Below, one piece after another: positions 34,701 through 43,063 of a DNA stretch of 48,264 bases. This DNA comes from Firmicutes bacterium ADurb.Bin193 (GTDB taxonomy: Bacteria > Bacillota > Clostridia > Monoglobales > Firm-18). Every line of letters begins with the position of its first letter. Positions within the stretch are counted from its first letter, which is position 1. The position numbers and the translations under genes were made by a program. The notes below the pieces were generated by a model. That model had not been told where the DNA came from, ran no database searches, and saw only the letters and a list, made by a program, of their open reading frames with translations. The DNA lies in the NCBI GenBank assembly GCA_002070105.1, contig MWCQ01000006.1:99651-147914 (forward strand). Direction: 5' to 3'.

Positions 34701-34862
34701 TTATAAATCCGACAATAATGGCTTCCACTGTTTGTTCAGTTTTGTATCAATCTGCGCATACTCACCTTTGGTTATAAGTCCCTCGTCAATCATCTTTTTC
34801 AGGATATATACCGACAGACGATATTTGATTTCTGCTTTATACTGCTCGTCAGTCATAACCAT
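34701..34862 (-). CDS. SHOCT-like small protein
   Basis: A 53-residue frame between amidase and recombinases. It reads 'TDEQYKAEIKYRLSVYIL', then 'MIDEGLITKGEYAQID', the pattern of short SHOCT-type helical hairpins often found before recombinase genes in Firmicutes elements. Its ATG overlaps the amidase stop as TAATG (34860-34864); a second ATG lies two codons later. AAAGGAG precedes it. Role unknown; a recombination accessory protein is one possibility. Confidence 0.65.
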   Translation of the reverse strand: MVMTDEQYKAEIKYRLSVYILKKMIDEGLITKGEYAQIDTKLNKQWKPLLSDL

Positions 34863-35497
34863 TACACTCCTTTGCTCTGAAGGTATTTCACCGTTTTTCT
34901 CGCCAGCCAGTATGCGTTACTGTCCTTTTTCAACTTTTCAAGCCACAAGCCGCTGTCAGATATAATTCCTCTGTGCGCCAGTTCCCAAACAATATCATTA
35001 ACACTTGTAGGTTCGGTATTTACAACAAGCTGTGCCTTGAAGGTATTCCACAATAGCCAGTTATTATTACTCATGGATGCCGGGCAGTTTTTACGGCTTG
35101 CATCATAGTGGCGTACAACGCGTTCAATCGGAATATTTAGTTCCGACATCAGCTGTTTTGTAAGAGCCACTGCATTTTGAAAGGCAGTATCATAGTTGCC
35201 GTCTGAGTTGACGCAGATTTCAATACCGATGGAATTTGCGTTGCTGATACCATATTTGCCGGCGCCATCTCCGCAATGCCAGGTGTAATAGGTGTTGTAG
35301 TCATTGACCTGCATAACCTGCGTGTTGTCGACAAAAAAATCAGCGGAGGACTGTCTGTCTCCGCCGTTAAAATAATTAAAATGAGCATTTGCATTTGCTC
35401 CTTTTCCGGCATTCCCGGTGTCATGAATCACAATATACCGGATTGGGCCTGTCCGCTTGCTGCGGTTATATGCGATCTGCTTTTTATTTATTGTCAT
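34862..35497 (-). CDS. Endolysin: N-acetylmuramoyl-L-alanine amidase (Amidase_2)
   Basis: A 211-residue zinc amidase of the T7-lysozyme/PGRP type: His25 in 'YIVIHDTGN', His130 in 'VVRHYDASRKNCPA' and Cys138 are the metal ligands. The last 60 residues (DIVWELAHRGIISDSGLWL ... NAYWLARKTVKYLQS) form a small helical domain, probably wall binding. It overlaps the holin gene by 14 bases. It is unrelated to the Amidase_3 endolysin of the left prophage. Confidence 0.92.
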   Translation of the reverse strand: MTINKKQIAYNRSKRTGPIRYIVIHDTGNAGKGANANAHFNYFNGGDRQSSADFFVDNTQVMQVNDYNTYYTWHCGDGAGKYGISNANSIGIEICVNSDGNYDTAFQNAVALTKQLMSELNIPIERVVRHYDASRKNCPASMSNNNWLLWNTFKAQLVVNTEPTSVNDIVWELAHRGIISDSGLWLEKLKKDSNAYWLARKTVKYLQSKGV

Positions 35498-35885
35498 CCT
35501 TATCGTCCCCCTTTAGTTTTGTTAGAGCATTTTTGAGTGCTTTTGGTAAAGGCAGCCCAAGCTGACCCCAGTTTTCAATGATAGAAAATCCTTCGTTTGC
35601 GATGTAATAGGAGATGGCGGCGGTTCTTAAAATAACAGTGCCGCCGAGCACAAGCAGATCAAGCTGCGTTGCTACCACCACGATAAGTAAAATGCCGATT
35701 TTCTTAACCCCGCCGACATAAAAAACACTCGAATTGAATTCCTTTTTTGCCCATGCCTTAATAAATCCGCTGATAAAATCAATCACGATAAATATCAGCA
35801 GAATACTCATCAGTGTATCCATGCCACCGAAGATATACGAAAACAGACCGCACAATCCGGCATAAAACAGCTTTAATTTTTCCAT
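35484..35885 (-). CDS. Phage holin (toxin secretion/lysis holin family)
   Basis: A 133-residue protein with three membrane segments and the family core 'SILLIFIVIDFISGFIKAW' followed by 'VFYVGGVKKIGILLIVVVA'. Such holins open the membrane at a set time. It starts at ATG 35885 behind AAAGGAGGG and overlaps the amidase gene. Confidence 0.87.
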   Translation of the reverse strand: MEKLKLFYAGLCGLFSYIFGGMDTLMSILLIFIVIDFISGFIKAWAKKEFNSSVFYVGGVKKIGILLIVVVATQLDLLVLGGTVILRTAAISYYIANEGFSIIENWGQLGLPLPKALKNALTKLKGDDKDDNK

Positions 35886-35900
35886 AACAAAAACCCTCCT

Positions 35901-36755
35901 TTAAGGCTTGTAAATCTGCAGCCAGCTTTCACTTTCAGCTGCGTAATAATAATGCGTAACAGATATATAGTAAAGGCTTCCGCCTGTTAAAGCGAAAGCC
36001 TGTGAATAAAAATAGCCGTTGGATATTGGATTGAAGTTGCTATCATACAGCCGTATTTCGTGATCTCCGGAAACTCTCTTCTGCGTAATCATATAGTTTG
36101 CAGTTGCACTCGGTGTAAATTCATAGACCTTCATCTGCTCTTGAGTAGATTTGAAATATCCTGAATACACTTTCGGAATCGAAACCAATGAACCGTTGAC
36201 ATTCACAAGAACATCCTTGGCTTTAGTCAGTGTGCCGCCAATGTTTACAAAGGCTTCACTGGGGTTTTTGGTTATGCCATATCGATTAGGGAATACGCAA
36301 TACAGAAACTCTCCCATCTGCAAATCGGCTGTTGTTACGTTCTCGCTGATGGTCAGCTGTTCCACCCCGAACCAACTGCTCCAAGTTCTGCTGCTGCCGG
36401 GATTTGAGGATGGAACAACGGCAAACTGCGTAATGTTGTAGTTCGGTATGTCACAATCAATAGTGTATAATCCATCGGATGGCATTGTAAAAGTGTGAAT
36501 ATCAATCCAGCCGTAGCTTTGACGATACACCATAAAGTCCCATGAACGATTAAACACTGTACCCGAACCTGTGTTTTCCACCTCGACCTCGATTTTGATA
36601 TGGCTGCAGCTCGGCACGGTGTTATTGAACACCATAGGGTAGGTGTAGCATCCGTTTAAGGTGGTTCTGCTTGCAGACCACTGGTTACCATACCTTGCAT
36701 TTTCACCGTATCCGCAATATGGGTAATCATATTTGAAAGAAATTGTTCTGCTCAT
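35901..36755 (-). CDS. Putative tail-associated protein with PPC-like C-terminus
   Basis: A 284-residue beta-rich protein from ATG 36755 (AAGGTG upstream); the longer frame has no ribosome binding site. The last 90 residues (VYEFTPSATANYMITQ ... DHEIRLYDSNFNPI ... GGSLYYISVTHYY) look like a bacterial pre-peptidase C-terminal (PPC) or similar carbohydrate-binding sandwich. The rest is not recognised. It lies between tail fibre and holin, so a receptor-binding role is likely. Confidence 0.6.
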   Translation of the reverse strand: MSRTISFKYDYPYCGYGENARYGNQWSASRTTLNGCYTYPMVFNNTVPSCSHIKIEVEVENTGSGTVFNRSWDFMVYRQSYGWIDIHTFTMPSDGLYTIDCDIPNYNITQFAVVPSSNPGSSRTWSSWFGVEQLTISENVTTADLQMGEFLYCVFPNRYGITKNPSEAFVNIGGTLTKAKDVLVNVNGSLVSIPKVYSGYFKSTQEQMKVYEFTPSATANYMITQKRVSGDHEIRLYDSNFNPISNGYFYSQAFALTGGSLYYISVTHYYYAAESESWLQIYKP

Positions 36756-36757
36756 GA

Positions 36758-37375
36758 TTAAAACACCTTTATAACAATATCGCCATTGGAAGTCGAAGGC
36801 GGGGTTTCCCCAGATGTCCATATGACGATATTGCGTACCTGTTTAGTTGTGTATGAAGTATTGCTGTATGCGGTTAATGCAGCATTTAACGTAGATGCAG
36901 TATTTTTCGGTACAAAATTGCTATCCACATAGCTTTTGTTGGCGATGTCATAGGAATCGGACGGAGTTTGTACCTTTGCTCTGCCGTTTAAATCCCTTAT
37001 CATCAGCCGGCTCGCCGTGTATTCATTGGTGGCATAGTCCAGCTTTTGTTTATCGGAAGCACTCATAAATCCACTGGAAGCAACGTTGGCATTGGCATGG
37101 GTGCCGTTTTGTATATGATTTTTACAGTCCTCAAGTGAGACAGAAGGGTTGGCATACCATGCGGCCTGCCCGGTGATTGCTTTGATGCGGTTTGCAATCC
37201 ATCCGAGAATGTCGGACACCTTTCCTTTGGAAACGGCAGGAGGAGGGGTGTTGGCTGAAACAGTTGGTGTCAGGATATCATCAAGAACATCCATATTTTC
37301 ATTCAGCACCGATACATCTGCATTCTCGCTGTATAACGGCTTTTTTAATGCATAGTTTGTTGTTGTTTTAGGCAC
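36758..37375 (-). CDS. Phage tail fibre-like protein
   Basis: A 205-residue protein. The start 'TTNYALKKPLYSENADVSVLNENMDVLD' is common at the N-terminus of Firmicutes tail-fibre proteins; 'GWIANRIKAITG' and 'NGTHANANVASSGFM' follow, and the C-terminal part is a short beta domain. It ends two bases before the next gene. It is probably an accessory fibre next to the G2-peptidase fibre. Confidence 0.7.
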   Translation of the reverse strand: MPKTTTNYALKKPLYSENADVSVLNENMDVLDDILTPTVSANTPPPAVSKGKVSDILGWIANRIKAITGQAAWYANPSVSLEDCKNHIQNGTHANANVASSGFMSASDKQKLDYATNEYTASRLMIRDLNGRAKVQTPSDSYDIANKSYVDSNFVPKNTASTLNAALTAYSNTSYTTKQVRNIVIWTSGETPPSTSNGDIVIKVF

Positions 37376-37380
37376 TTACA

Positions 37381-39297
37381 TCACCCCCTAAACCAGATTA
37401 ATACCTTGTCTTCCGACACTCTTTTAAGAACGGGATAGCCGTTGCTGATAGACTTTACTGCTTTGCCGCCTGCTCCGGCGCGGCATAAATCTCCCGGCTG
37501 AAGCGTTCCGTCATCATATACCACAAGTTTTCCAAGCACACCAACTGTTGACCATTCCGGGCGCTTTAATCTTGGTACATACTCCCGAGTGTTGTCCCAA
37601 TCCGGATTGAGAATCGGCTGAAGCTCATAGCGTTCTTCCTCTATGATGTTGCCGTCTTCATCAGTCACCGCAGGAATCAGTACATCATGATACTGCACCC
37701 GTCCGAAATCATCGGTTACGAATTTTCCCTGCCAGTGCATCTCGCCGCTGTCACCGATTATGGCAGGCATTGCTGAAATTACACCGAGAGGAGTATCAAA
37801 CTCATCTGTTTTGGCAATCTTATCTCCAATCAGTTTTACAAAATATCCGGCTCTGTCCTCTTTGTCCGGGTTTCCGTCCTGCCACTCAAAAAACTCGGCA
37901 TAGTCTGCACAAGGGCTGGATAAGGTGCCGTCTGTATGAATGTCGCCATTTTGTAGAATTTTGACTGCAAGCCCCTGAGACGCAAGAGAGGTGCCGTTGG
38001 CAAGACTCCATGAGTATTCTGCAGGACTTGCACCGTATTTACCATATATCGTAGCACCGGCATGAGCAGCAATAGTATAAAGCCCGTGCGCCTGCGCATA
38101 AGAGCCTCCTGCCATTCCATATCCACTAGCAAGGTTATATCCGTTCGATGACTCTATCCTAAATATATATCCGTCACTGATTAAACCCTCGCCATAATTA
38201 CCCCAGCCAAGATTTGTATCACTTGACAAGTAGATTGTCTGCCCTGATACACTGGACACATCTGCTATGATATGGATTATTGTGTTTCCATTGTTTTTAT
38301 ATCGAACCAGCACTTTATTGCCTGCCAATCCCGATACATTTTCACCGCTTGCAGCAGTAAGGGTTTTTGCCGTAACTGACATCGCAACGCATTTTATTGC
38401 TCTACCTGCGGTTCGACCATAGTTAAATGATGTGGAACAGTAGCCATAGCAATTGCTATAATTAAACGCAGATGAATATGTTTGGTATACCGTTGAAGAA
38501 TTAGTGGCAAAGCTATTTGGGCCCGTGGCTGACGAACTGTTACAGGAAAATGAATTCAATCCTGTTGCAATTCCTCCGTTTACTGCCGCACTTGTTGAAC
38601 CGGAAGCACTGCCATTATTTGCAGTAAAGCTGTTTGTTCCGCTTGAAATGCTGCCCATTGTGACTGAGCCGTTTCCGCTTTTTTTGTACTCATTGCGGAG
38701 GATATAAAAGTTTGAGGTGTATATATAGTCGAGAATCGTATGGATGCTGTCGGGCGGATTGCTTGAAACCGGCATATCCGCAAGCGCAATATATCCGCTT
38801 GACATATTGACTTCTGTAACGGTTGTGAGGAATTTTTCCGATTCAAAACTGATCCAGTCAGACCATTCCGTATCACACCATGATTGGTATATGCTCACTA
38901 CGACTCTGTCTCCAACCTGGATATTGAAATTCACGTCACCTTCGGAATAGATATAGAAATATATTCGTTTTGAGTATGTGTCTACCCACTCAAACGATAC
39001 GTCACCCAGATATTCCGTAATCGTTTTATTCGACCCGATAACAAGATGGTTGTCACCGATTACAACATTGCCCTTGCCGAAAACTCTGTTATGGTTACCG
39101 AAGATAATATTACCGCCGCCAATGACGGCATTATCCTCGCCTTCCATATACATCTGATCTCCGGTGGAACCGCTTCCATTTGCATAAACCTCGTTGATAG
39201 CTGCCACAATTTCCTTTGCATTTGTCTGTAAGTTTGCCACATCACCTACGTCGGCGAAGGTGGCAAGACCGATATCGTTTGGTTGTATTTCCGCCAT
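37381..39297 (-). CDS. Tail fibre / appendage protein with G2 peptidase (IMC) domain
   Basis: A 638-residue trimeric-type fibre. After a helical N-terminus (LQTNAKEIVAAINEVY), residues about 55-90 hold short hydrophobic G-N-x repeats (AVIGGGNIIFGNHNRVFG) like YadA head repeats; another Ser/Asn-rich set lies at 215-290. The C-terminus (about 470-638) has 'CADYAEFFEWQDGNP' and 'AGYFVKL', the G2 peptidase (intramolecular chaperone auto-processing) domain first seen in phage appendages. Auto-cleavage would release the matured fibre. It is preceded by a YmfQ-like gene. Confidence 0.8.
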   Translation of the reverse strand: MAEIQPNDIGLATFADVGDVANLQTNAKEIVAAINEVYANGSGSTGDQMYMEGEDNAVIGGGNIIFGNHNRVFGKGNVVIGDNHLVIGSNKTITEYLGDVSFEWVDTYSKRIYFYIYSEGDVNFNIQVGDRVVVSIYQSWCDTEWSDWISFESEKFLTTVTEVNMSSGYIALADMPVSSNPPDSIHTILDYIYTSNFYILRNEYKKSGNGSVTMGSISSGTNSFTANNGSASGSTSAAVNGGIATGLNSFSCNSSSATGPNSFATNSSTVYQTYSSAFNYSNCYGYCSTSFNYGRTAGRAIKCVAMSVTAKTLTAASGENVSGLAGNKVLVRYKNNGNTIIHIIADVSSVSGQTIYLSSDTNLGWGNYGEGLISDGYIFRIESSNGYNLASGYGMAGGSYAQAHGLYTIAAHAGATIYGKYGASPAEYSWSLANGTSLASQGLAVKILQNGDIHTDGTLSSPCADYAEFFEWQDGNPDKEDRAGYFVKLIGDKIAKTDEFDTPLGVISAMPAIIGDSGEMHWQGKFVTDDFGRVQYHDVLIPAVTDEDGNIIEEERYELQPILNPDWDNTREYVPRLKRPEWSTVGVLGKLVVYDDGTLQPGDLCRAGAGGKAVKSISNGYPVLKRVSEDKVLIWFRG

Positions 39298-39936
39298 TTA
39301 TATAACCTCCCTTGCATATGCTCTGTTTTCGTCCCATACTACAATACCGTTTCCATTATCGCCGCAGTAATATGGTGTGCCTCCGACAATTCGGAGATTG
39401 TTTTTTGTTTCAAAAGTCATTAAGTCCTCCCATGAATAGGTTCTTGCGCCGCTCCAGTCAGTCAGAGTGGTCAACACATCCTGCCATAACCGATAGGTGA
39501 AAATATATTCCACCGCCAGGTGTGCGGGTTTAATGTCTTCGATGACCTTCTGGATATCCGATAGGTTGTACGGAACACCCTGTTTGCTCATGAATTTGAC
39601 AGCAAATAAATATTCTGATGCATATTCTATAATCTCAATTTCGCCGTTGACAAAGGATGCCGCCACATTTTTCATCATTGTTTTGGTGACGGTTCCCGTG
39701 CCTCTAAGCCTTGAAAGCACACGTCCTCTGCGGGTTTCCAAATCCGCTGACGGGTCAGGAGTAATACCGGTATCCGCCTCATGGTTTGAGATATTTTTAT
39801 CGGCAAGCAGTACAAAAAACTGATTCTCGGTCAGCTCGACTTCCTGTTTTAGCCGCTCATATTCCGACTCCAGTGAATCCATCAGCTGATTCATTACCTT
39901 GGATTTTCTGTAAAGGTTCGGCAAATACTCACGCAA
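39298..39936 (-). CDS. Baseplate wedge/tail protein (YmfQ/DUF2313-like)
   Basis: A 212-residue protein of the YmfQ/XkdU type; 'MDSLESEYERLKQEVE' and 'DIKPAHLAVEYIFTY' are recognisable. TTG 39936, with GGGGTGG six bases before, is preferred; the longer frame lies wholly within the baseplate J gene. It overlaps that gene by eight bases. In Mu and PBSX-like phages this protein sits right after the baseplate J protein and precedes the fibre, as here. Confidence 0.8.
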   Translation of the reverse strand: MREYLPNLYRKSKVMNQLMDSLESEYERLKQEVELTENQFFVLLADKNISNHEADTGITPDPSADLETRRGRVLSRLRGTGTVTKTMMKNVAASFVNGEIEIIEYASEYLFAVKFMSKQGVPYNLSDIQKVIEDIKPAHLAVEYIFTYRLWQDVLTTLTDWSGARTYSWEDLMTFETKNNLRIVGGTPYYCGDNGNGIVVWDENRAYAREVI

Positions 39937-40963
39937 TAGTAACCACCCCCAGAACAGGAACCTCGGTTTCAGACACCTCAATATTGTCATTTCCGCCGTT
40001 GACAAGTAGTCCGTAATAGTCCAGAACCTCATCGCAGCTTAAGATACAACCGCCAATCTGTGCGTAGGAAATATATTCAGCCGCAAATGCGTTTTTCTGC
40101 AGATACTTCGTAATGTTTGCGCTGATTTTTTCAAGAGCGGAACTCGCTGTAGAACCCGATGTCAGAATAAGCGAAACCGTAACATTCACAGGCAGCGGCT
40201 GAGCGCTTTCCACGGTGACTGCTGCGCCGATGGGGCGTTCGTTTTCAATATGTGTACTAACTTTATTAATTAGAGTTTCATCAGCAGCTTGTTTATCTGA
40301 ATTAATAATTATGACCTTCACTGTCCCGTTGCCGTCCCAAAGAGGGATACATTTAGCATCGCCCACGCCTTCAACTTCTTTTGCCCACATAACATAGTGA
40401 TATTTTGAACCGGAGGTTGCAGGAAGGGATACCTTTTCAAAGTAACGCTCACGCAGTTCATCATCACTTTCTTTATCAAAACCCCCGGTTGTGGCGCTTG
40501 TGTTAGTCACGGAGGTTAGTCCGCTGATGGTGACAGGGAAACGATTTATTGCCCCGATTGGTACATTGCCTTGCTTGCCGGGAGTATCGCAAATGATGCT
40601 CACAGTTGCTGTTCCGGAAGATTCAATATATTTTGTTTGGGTGACAGTGAAAACGAGTGTATCAGACGCAACTTTGTCACCGCTTGATATAACGGAGCCG
40701 ACAGTCCCCGAGATGACTACCGTTCCGGCAGAATAGGTTGCTGCTTTGCGGGTCAGACCCTGTTCGGCAACCTTTTTGTCAAGGTACGCACCTTTGGCTG
40801 TCGCAGCAAAACCATTAAGGAGAATTCCCTCAAGCTTTGCATAAAGGCTTTCCAGTTCGATTGCCAGCGGCTTTTGGGTGTCATAAAAAAAGGAGCCGAC
40901 AGATTTGTCGAACTCCGAAGATATATTAGAAAGTAACCGTGACAGTATTTGATCCTGCGTCAT
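39929..40963 (-). CDS. Baseplate J family protein (XkdT-like)
   Basis: A 344-residue protein of the Mu gp47/baseplate J family, which forms the wedge of the contractile-tail baseplate. The core around 180-205 ('KESDDELRERYFEKVSLPAT') is diagnostic. ATG 40963 behind GGAGGTGG is well supported, though it lies 38 bases inside the preceding XkdS-like gene. It is one of a tight set of overlapping baseplate genes. Confidence 0.9.
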   Translation of the reverse strand: MTQDQILSRLLSNISSEFDKSVGSFFYDTQKPLAIELESLYAKLEGILLNGFAATAKGAYLDKKVAEQGLTRKAATYSAGTVVISGTVGSVISSGDKVASDTLVFTVTQTKYIESSGTATVSIICDTPGKQGNVPIGAINRFPVTISGLTSVTNTSATTGGFDKESDDELRERYFEKVSLPATSGSKYHYVMWAKEVEGVGDAKCIPLWDGNGTVKVIIINSDKQAADETLINKVSTHIENERPIGAAVTVESAQPLPVNVTVSLILTSGSTASSALEKISANITKYLQKNAFAAEYISYAQIGGCILSCDEVLDYYGLLVNGGNDNIEVSETEVPVLGVVTIA

Positions 40964-41357
40964 TTGTTTCCACCTCCATACTTACGATGATTCCGCTTGC
41001 GGTTCGCTCTAATCTGAAATTTGCGACCGCTGATATATTGGGGTTTTGCATAAGAGCATCCTCAACTTCCCGTTTCAGTTCAGCTTCGATAAACGCTGCT
41101 GAGTAATTATTACCGATAAGCAAATCCTCAATCCTGCATCCGTATTCGGTACCATCATAAATTTTGAACCGTTCCTTTTCGGTTCTCAGAATTTTTTCTA
41201 TCCAGACCCTGATTGCATTTGCGCCGTCACACTCTACCAGACTGCCATTTCGCCAAACAAAGTCACCGGATACAAAGTCAAATAAAAAGGACTTACCTGT
41301 CGCTGCCGTATCTTCGGCGGCAGTCACATTCAAGTCCTGCGTATTGGGAAACATCAC
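40926..41357 (-). CDS. Baseplate protein XkdS-like (DUF2634)
   Basis: A 143-residue protein of the XkdS/DUF2634 family, related to the gp25-type baseplate wedge: 'FDFVSGDFVWRNGSL', 'AIRVWIEKILRTEKERF' and 'IYDGTEYG' are the family marks. Start at ATG 41357 or 41354, overlapping the XkdR-like gene by four bases. Confidence 0.87.
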   Translation of the reverse strand: MMFPNTQDLNVTAAEDTAATGKSFLFDFVSGDFVWRNGSLVECDGANAIRVWIEKILRTEKERFKIYDGTEYGCRIEDLLIGNNYSAAFIEAELKREVEDALMQNPNISAVANFRLERTASGIIVSMEVETNDAGSNTVTVTF

Positions 41358-41629
41358 TGCACCACCCCAATCACAATAAATTTTTGATTATCGGCATACG
41401 GCAGCAACACAACCTCTTTGCCAAGATGTATATACTGACCGAATTCGTCACTGGTATTCAGGGAAACACACGTTTTTATATGAGCCGATGTAAGTATGAC
41501 CTTATCTCCGAGCCGGATTTTCAAATTGGGCAGTTCGATGATTCTGCCAATCATGGGAGAATATCCGTTTGAGTTTTCTCGCTCCTTTAATAGTTTTGCA
41601 AGTTCTGTAATGCCGTTCAATTGGGTCAC
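41354..41629 (-). CDS. Baseplate protein XkdR-like (DUF2577)
   Basis: A 91-residue protein with the DUF2577 pattern: a helical start 'GITELAKLLKERENSNGYSP' and then an OB-like barrel ('GRIIELPNLKIRLGDKVIL'). In PBSX-like phages XkdR follows XkdQ; here an unrelated GTPase gene is placed in between. ATG 41629 has GGAGGTG upstream. The gene begins just 15 bases after a terminator. Confidence 0.85.
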   Translation of the reverse strand: MTQLNGITELAKLLKERENSNGYSPMIGRIIELPNLKIRLGDKVILTSAHIKTCVSLNTSDEFGQYIHLGKEVVLLPYADNQKFIVIGVVQ

Positions 41630-41643
41630 CTCCTAAAATGGGC

Positions 41644-41677
41644 ATAAAAAAAGACGAGAACTGAAAGTAATCGTCTT
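41644..41677 (-). terminator. Terminator of the GTPase cargo gene
   Basis: On the - strand AAGACGA (41677-41671) and TCGTCTT (41657-41651) pair around 13 bases and are followed by seven T. It lies between the GTPase stop and the XkdR-like start, so it ends the cargo transcript within the tail operon. Confidence 0.72.
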
Positions 41678-41732
41678 AATAATTATTTTTTTGATTTTAA
41701 ACTTATGAATAGTTGTGTTTTATACTTTTTAA

Positions 41733-42896
41733 TTATGTTTCCTTATTAAAACTTTTAAATATATCCATAATAATATTTGATATGGCTTTTTTATCTGTAC
41801 TTTCAGTAATTTTACTGATAGCCATCTTGACCTTTTCTATGAATTGCGAAGATAGCTTTGATTCTATTACATTTGTGACCCAGTCAATATCCTTAATGCT
41901 TTTTTTGCCCAAATGAACTTGCTCAAATGCATATAGTGAGCCTTCGCCAATAGCCGCCACAATACTACCGGCAATAACTGCATTCAAAATACTTGCGCCT
42001 AAATTTATGCCCGGAATAGACTTTAGGGCATTTATTGCCGTCTTTGCTACCGTGCTAACAGTTCCCACTTCAACAATAGAGTTGAGAAATCGTTTTGAAT
42101 CTTCATTGTTTTTAATGCCATATATTTTAGCAATAGCATTAACTTCGGTTATTTCTATCGGTGCAAGGATTAAAGCGTCTGGAAAAGGCACCGGAACTGC
42201 TCCAACTACTACCCCTGCTGTGGTCGCTGCTCCTACTACACTATGAGCCATCATTCGTCTTCTGCCGAGTTTGAATGCCGCAATATCAAGCTTTGCAGCT
42301 TCTATTCCTTCCGGCATTAACTCATTTGTCGCATCTATGAGTTCAGTAATTCCCTCAGGACTCGCATAGGCACTATCGTTTAACACAAATGTGGATGCAA
42401 CAACCGGAATAACCTTATGTAGGTTTTTCGAATAATATTTTTGTTTTGCAAATGCATTATGAACCATTGCAATATTCTCTTCTCGTTCGGGAACAGAATA
42501 CGATTTGGTGATTACAACGATTACCGGAACTGATTTCCACATTGAAGTGGCTTTTGAAAGATCTTTAATAACATTGGGAAACAATTTCCGGGATGTTCCT
42601 TCCACACAAAACCAAATAACATTAATTTGGCTGTCTTCATGCCCTTCCTTCGCACTATTCTTTGACCATTTTTTTACCGCATTAATAGCATTTGACCTTT
42701 TAATAAAGGAAGGTTCAAATCCAACGGTATCAATTATACGAAAAGGAAGATTTTCATTTTCGTATATAGTAAGTTTATCCGTCGTTCCTTCTATACCCCA
42801 ACCGACCTTTGCTTTTTCTTCACCCAAAACAGCATTAACTAAAGTTGATTTGCCAACGCCTGAATTACCTACAACTAATACATTTCCTCTCTCCAT
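41733..42896 (-). CDS. Cargo GTPase with DUF697-like C-terminal domain
   Basis: A 387-residue protein. The G domain has G1 GNSGVGKST (10-18), a G2-like Thr near 38-39, G3 DTVG (56-59) and a G4 'ITKS' (129-132) whose usual Asp is missing. Residues about 205-345 form a largely hydrophobic region with a GxxxG-type helix (SVVGAATTAGVVVGAVPVPF) and 'ALILAPIEITEVNAIAKIYG', which is the DUF697 pattern; these GTPases act at membranes. A short helical tail follows. It sits between two tail genes with a private promoter and terminator and a more AT-rich sequence. Not a tail part; role unknown, defence or superinfection exclusion possible. Confidence 0.82.
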   Translation of the reverse strand: MERGNVLVVGNSGVGKSTLVNAVLGEEKAKVGWGIEGTTDKLTIYENENLPFRIIDTVGFEPSFIKRSNAINAVKKWSKNSAKEGHEDSQINVIWFCVEGTSRKLFPNVIKDLSKATSMWKSVPVIVVITKSYSVPEREENIAMVHNAFAKQKYYSKNLHKVIPVVASTFVLNDSAYASPEGITELIDATNELMPEGIEAAKLDIAAFKLGRRRMMAHSVVGAATTAGVVVGAVPVPFPDALILAPIEITEVNAIAKIYGIKNNEDSKRFLNSIVEVGTVSTVAKTAINALKSIPGINLGASILNAVIAGSIVAAIGEGSLYAFEQVHLGKKSIKDIDWVTNVIESKLSSQFIEKVKMAISKITESTDKKAISNIIMDIFKSFNKET

Positions 42897-42910
42897 AGTG
42901 CATTATCTCC

Positions 42911-42955
42911 TTTTTATATAATCCTTAGAACGAAAACGATACATTTCGTTTCTAA
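42911..42955 (-). promoter_or_regulatory. Imperfect inverted repeat in the GTPase leader
   Basis: On the - strand, between about 42956 and 42926, TTAGAAaCGAAA faces TTTCGTTCTAA across a short AT-rich loop, with one bulged A. It lies in the transcribed leader, 30 bases before the ATG and just ahead of AAGGAG. It could be an operator or an RNA hairpin controlling the cargo gene. Confidence 0.5.
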
Positions 42956-43026
42956 AATAGTCCATGTAAATTTCGCGTGGGCAATCTGTGTTACTTTAAT
43001 TTCAGTTTTATTTTACTTTACACAAC

Positions 43027-43055
43027 ATTATATCACAAAAAATTCCATTTGTCCA
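43027..43055 (-). promoter_or_regulatory. Promoter of the GTPase cargo gene
   Basis: Read on the - strand: TGGACA (43055-43050), 17-base spacer, TGA-TATAAT with the -10 at 43032-43027. This is a strong sigma-A promoter with an extended -10, inside the tail operon and only before the GTPase. Transcription should start near 43020, giving a leader of about 124 bases. Confidence 0.75.
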
Positions 43056-43063
43056 TTTGAAGA

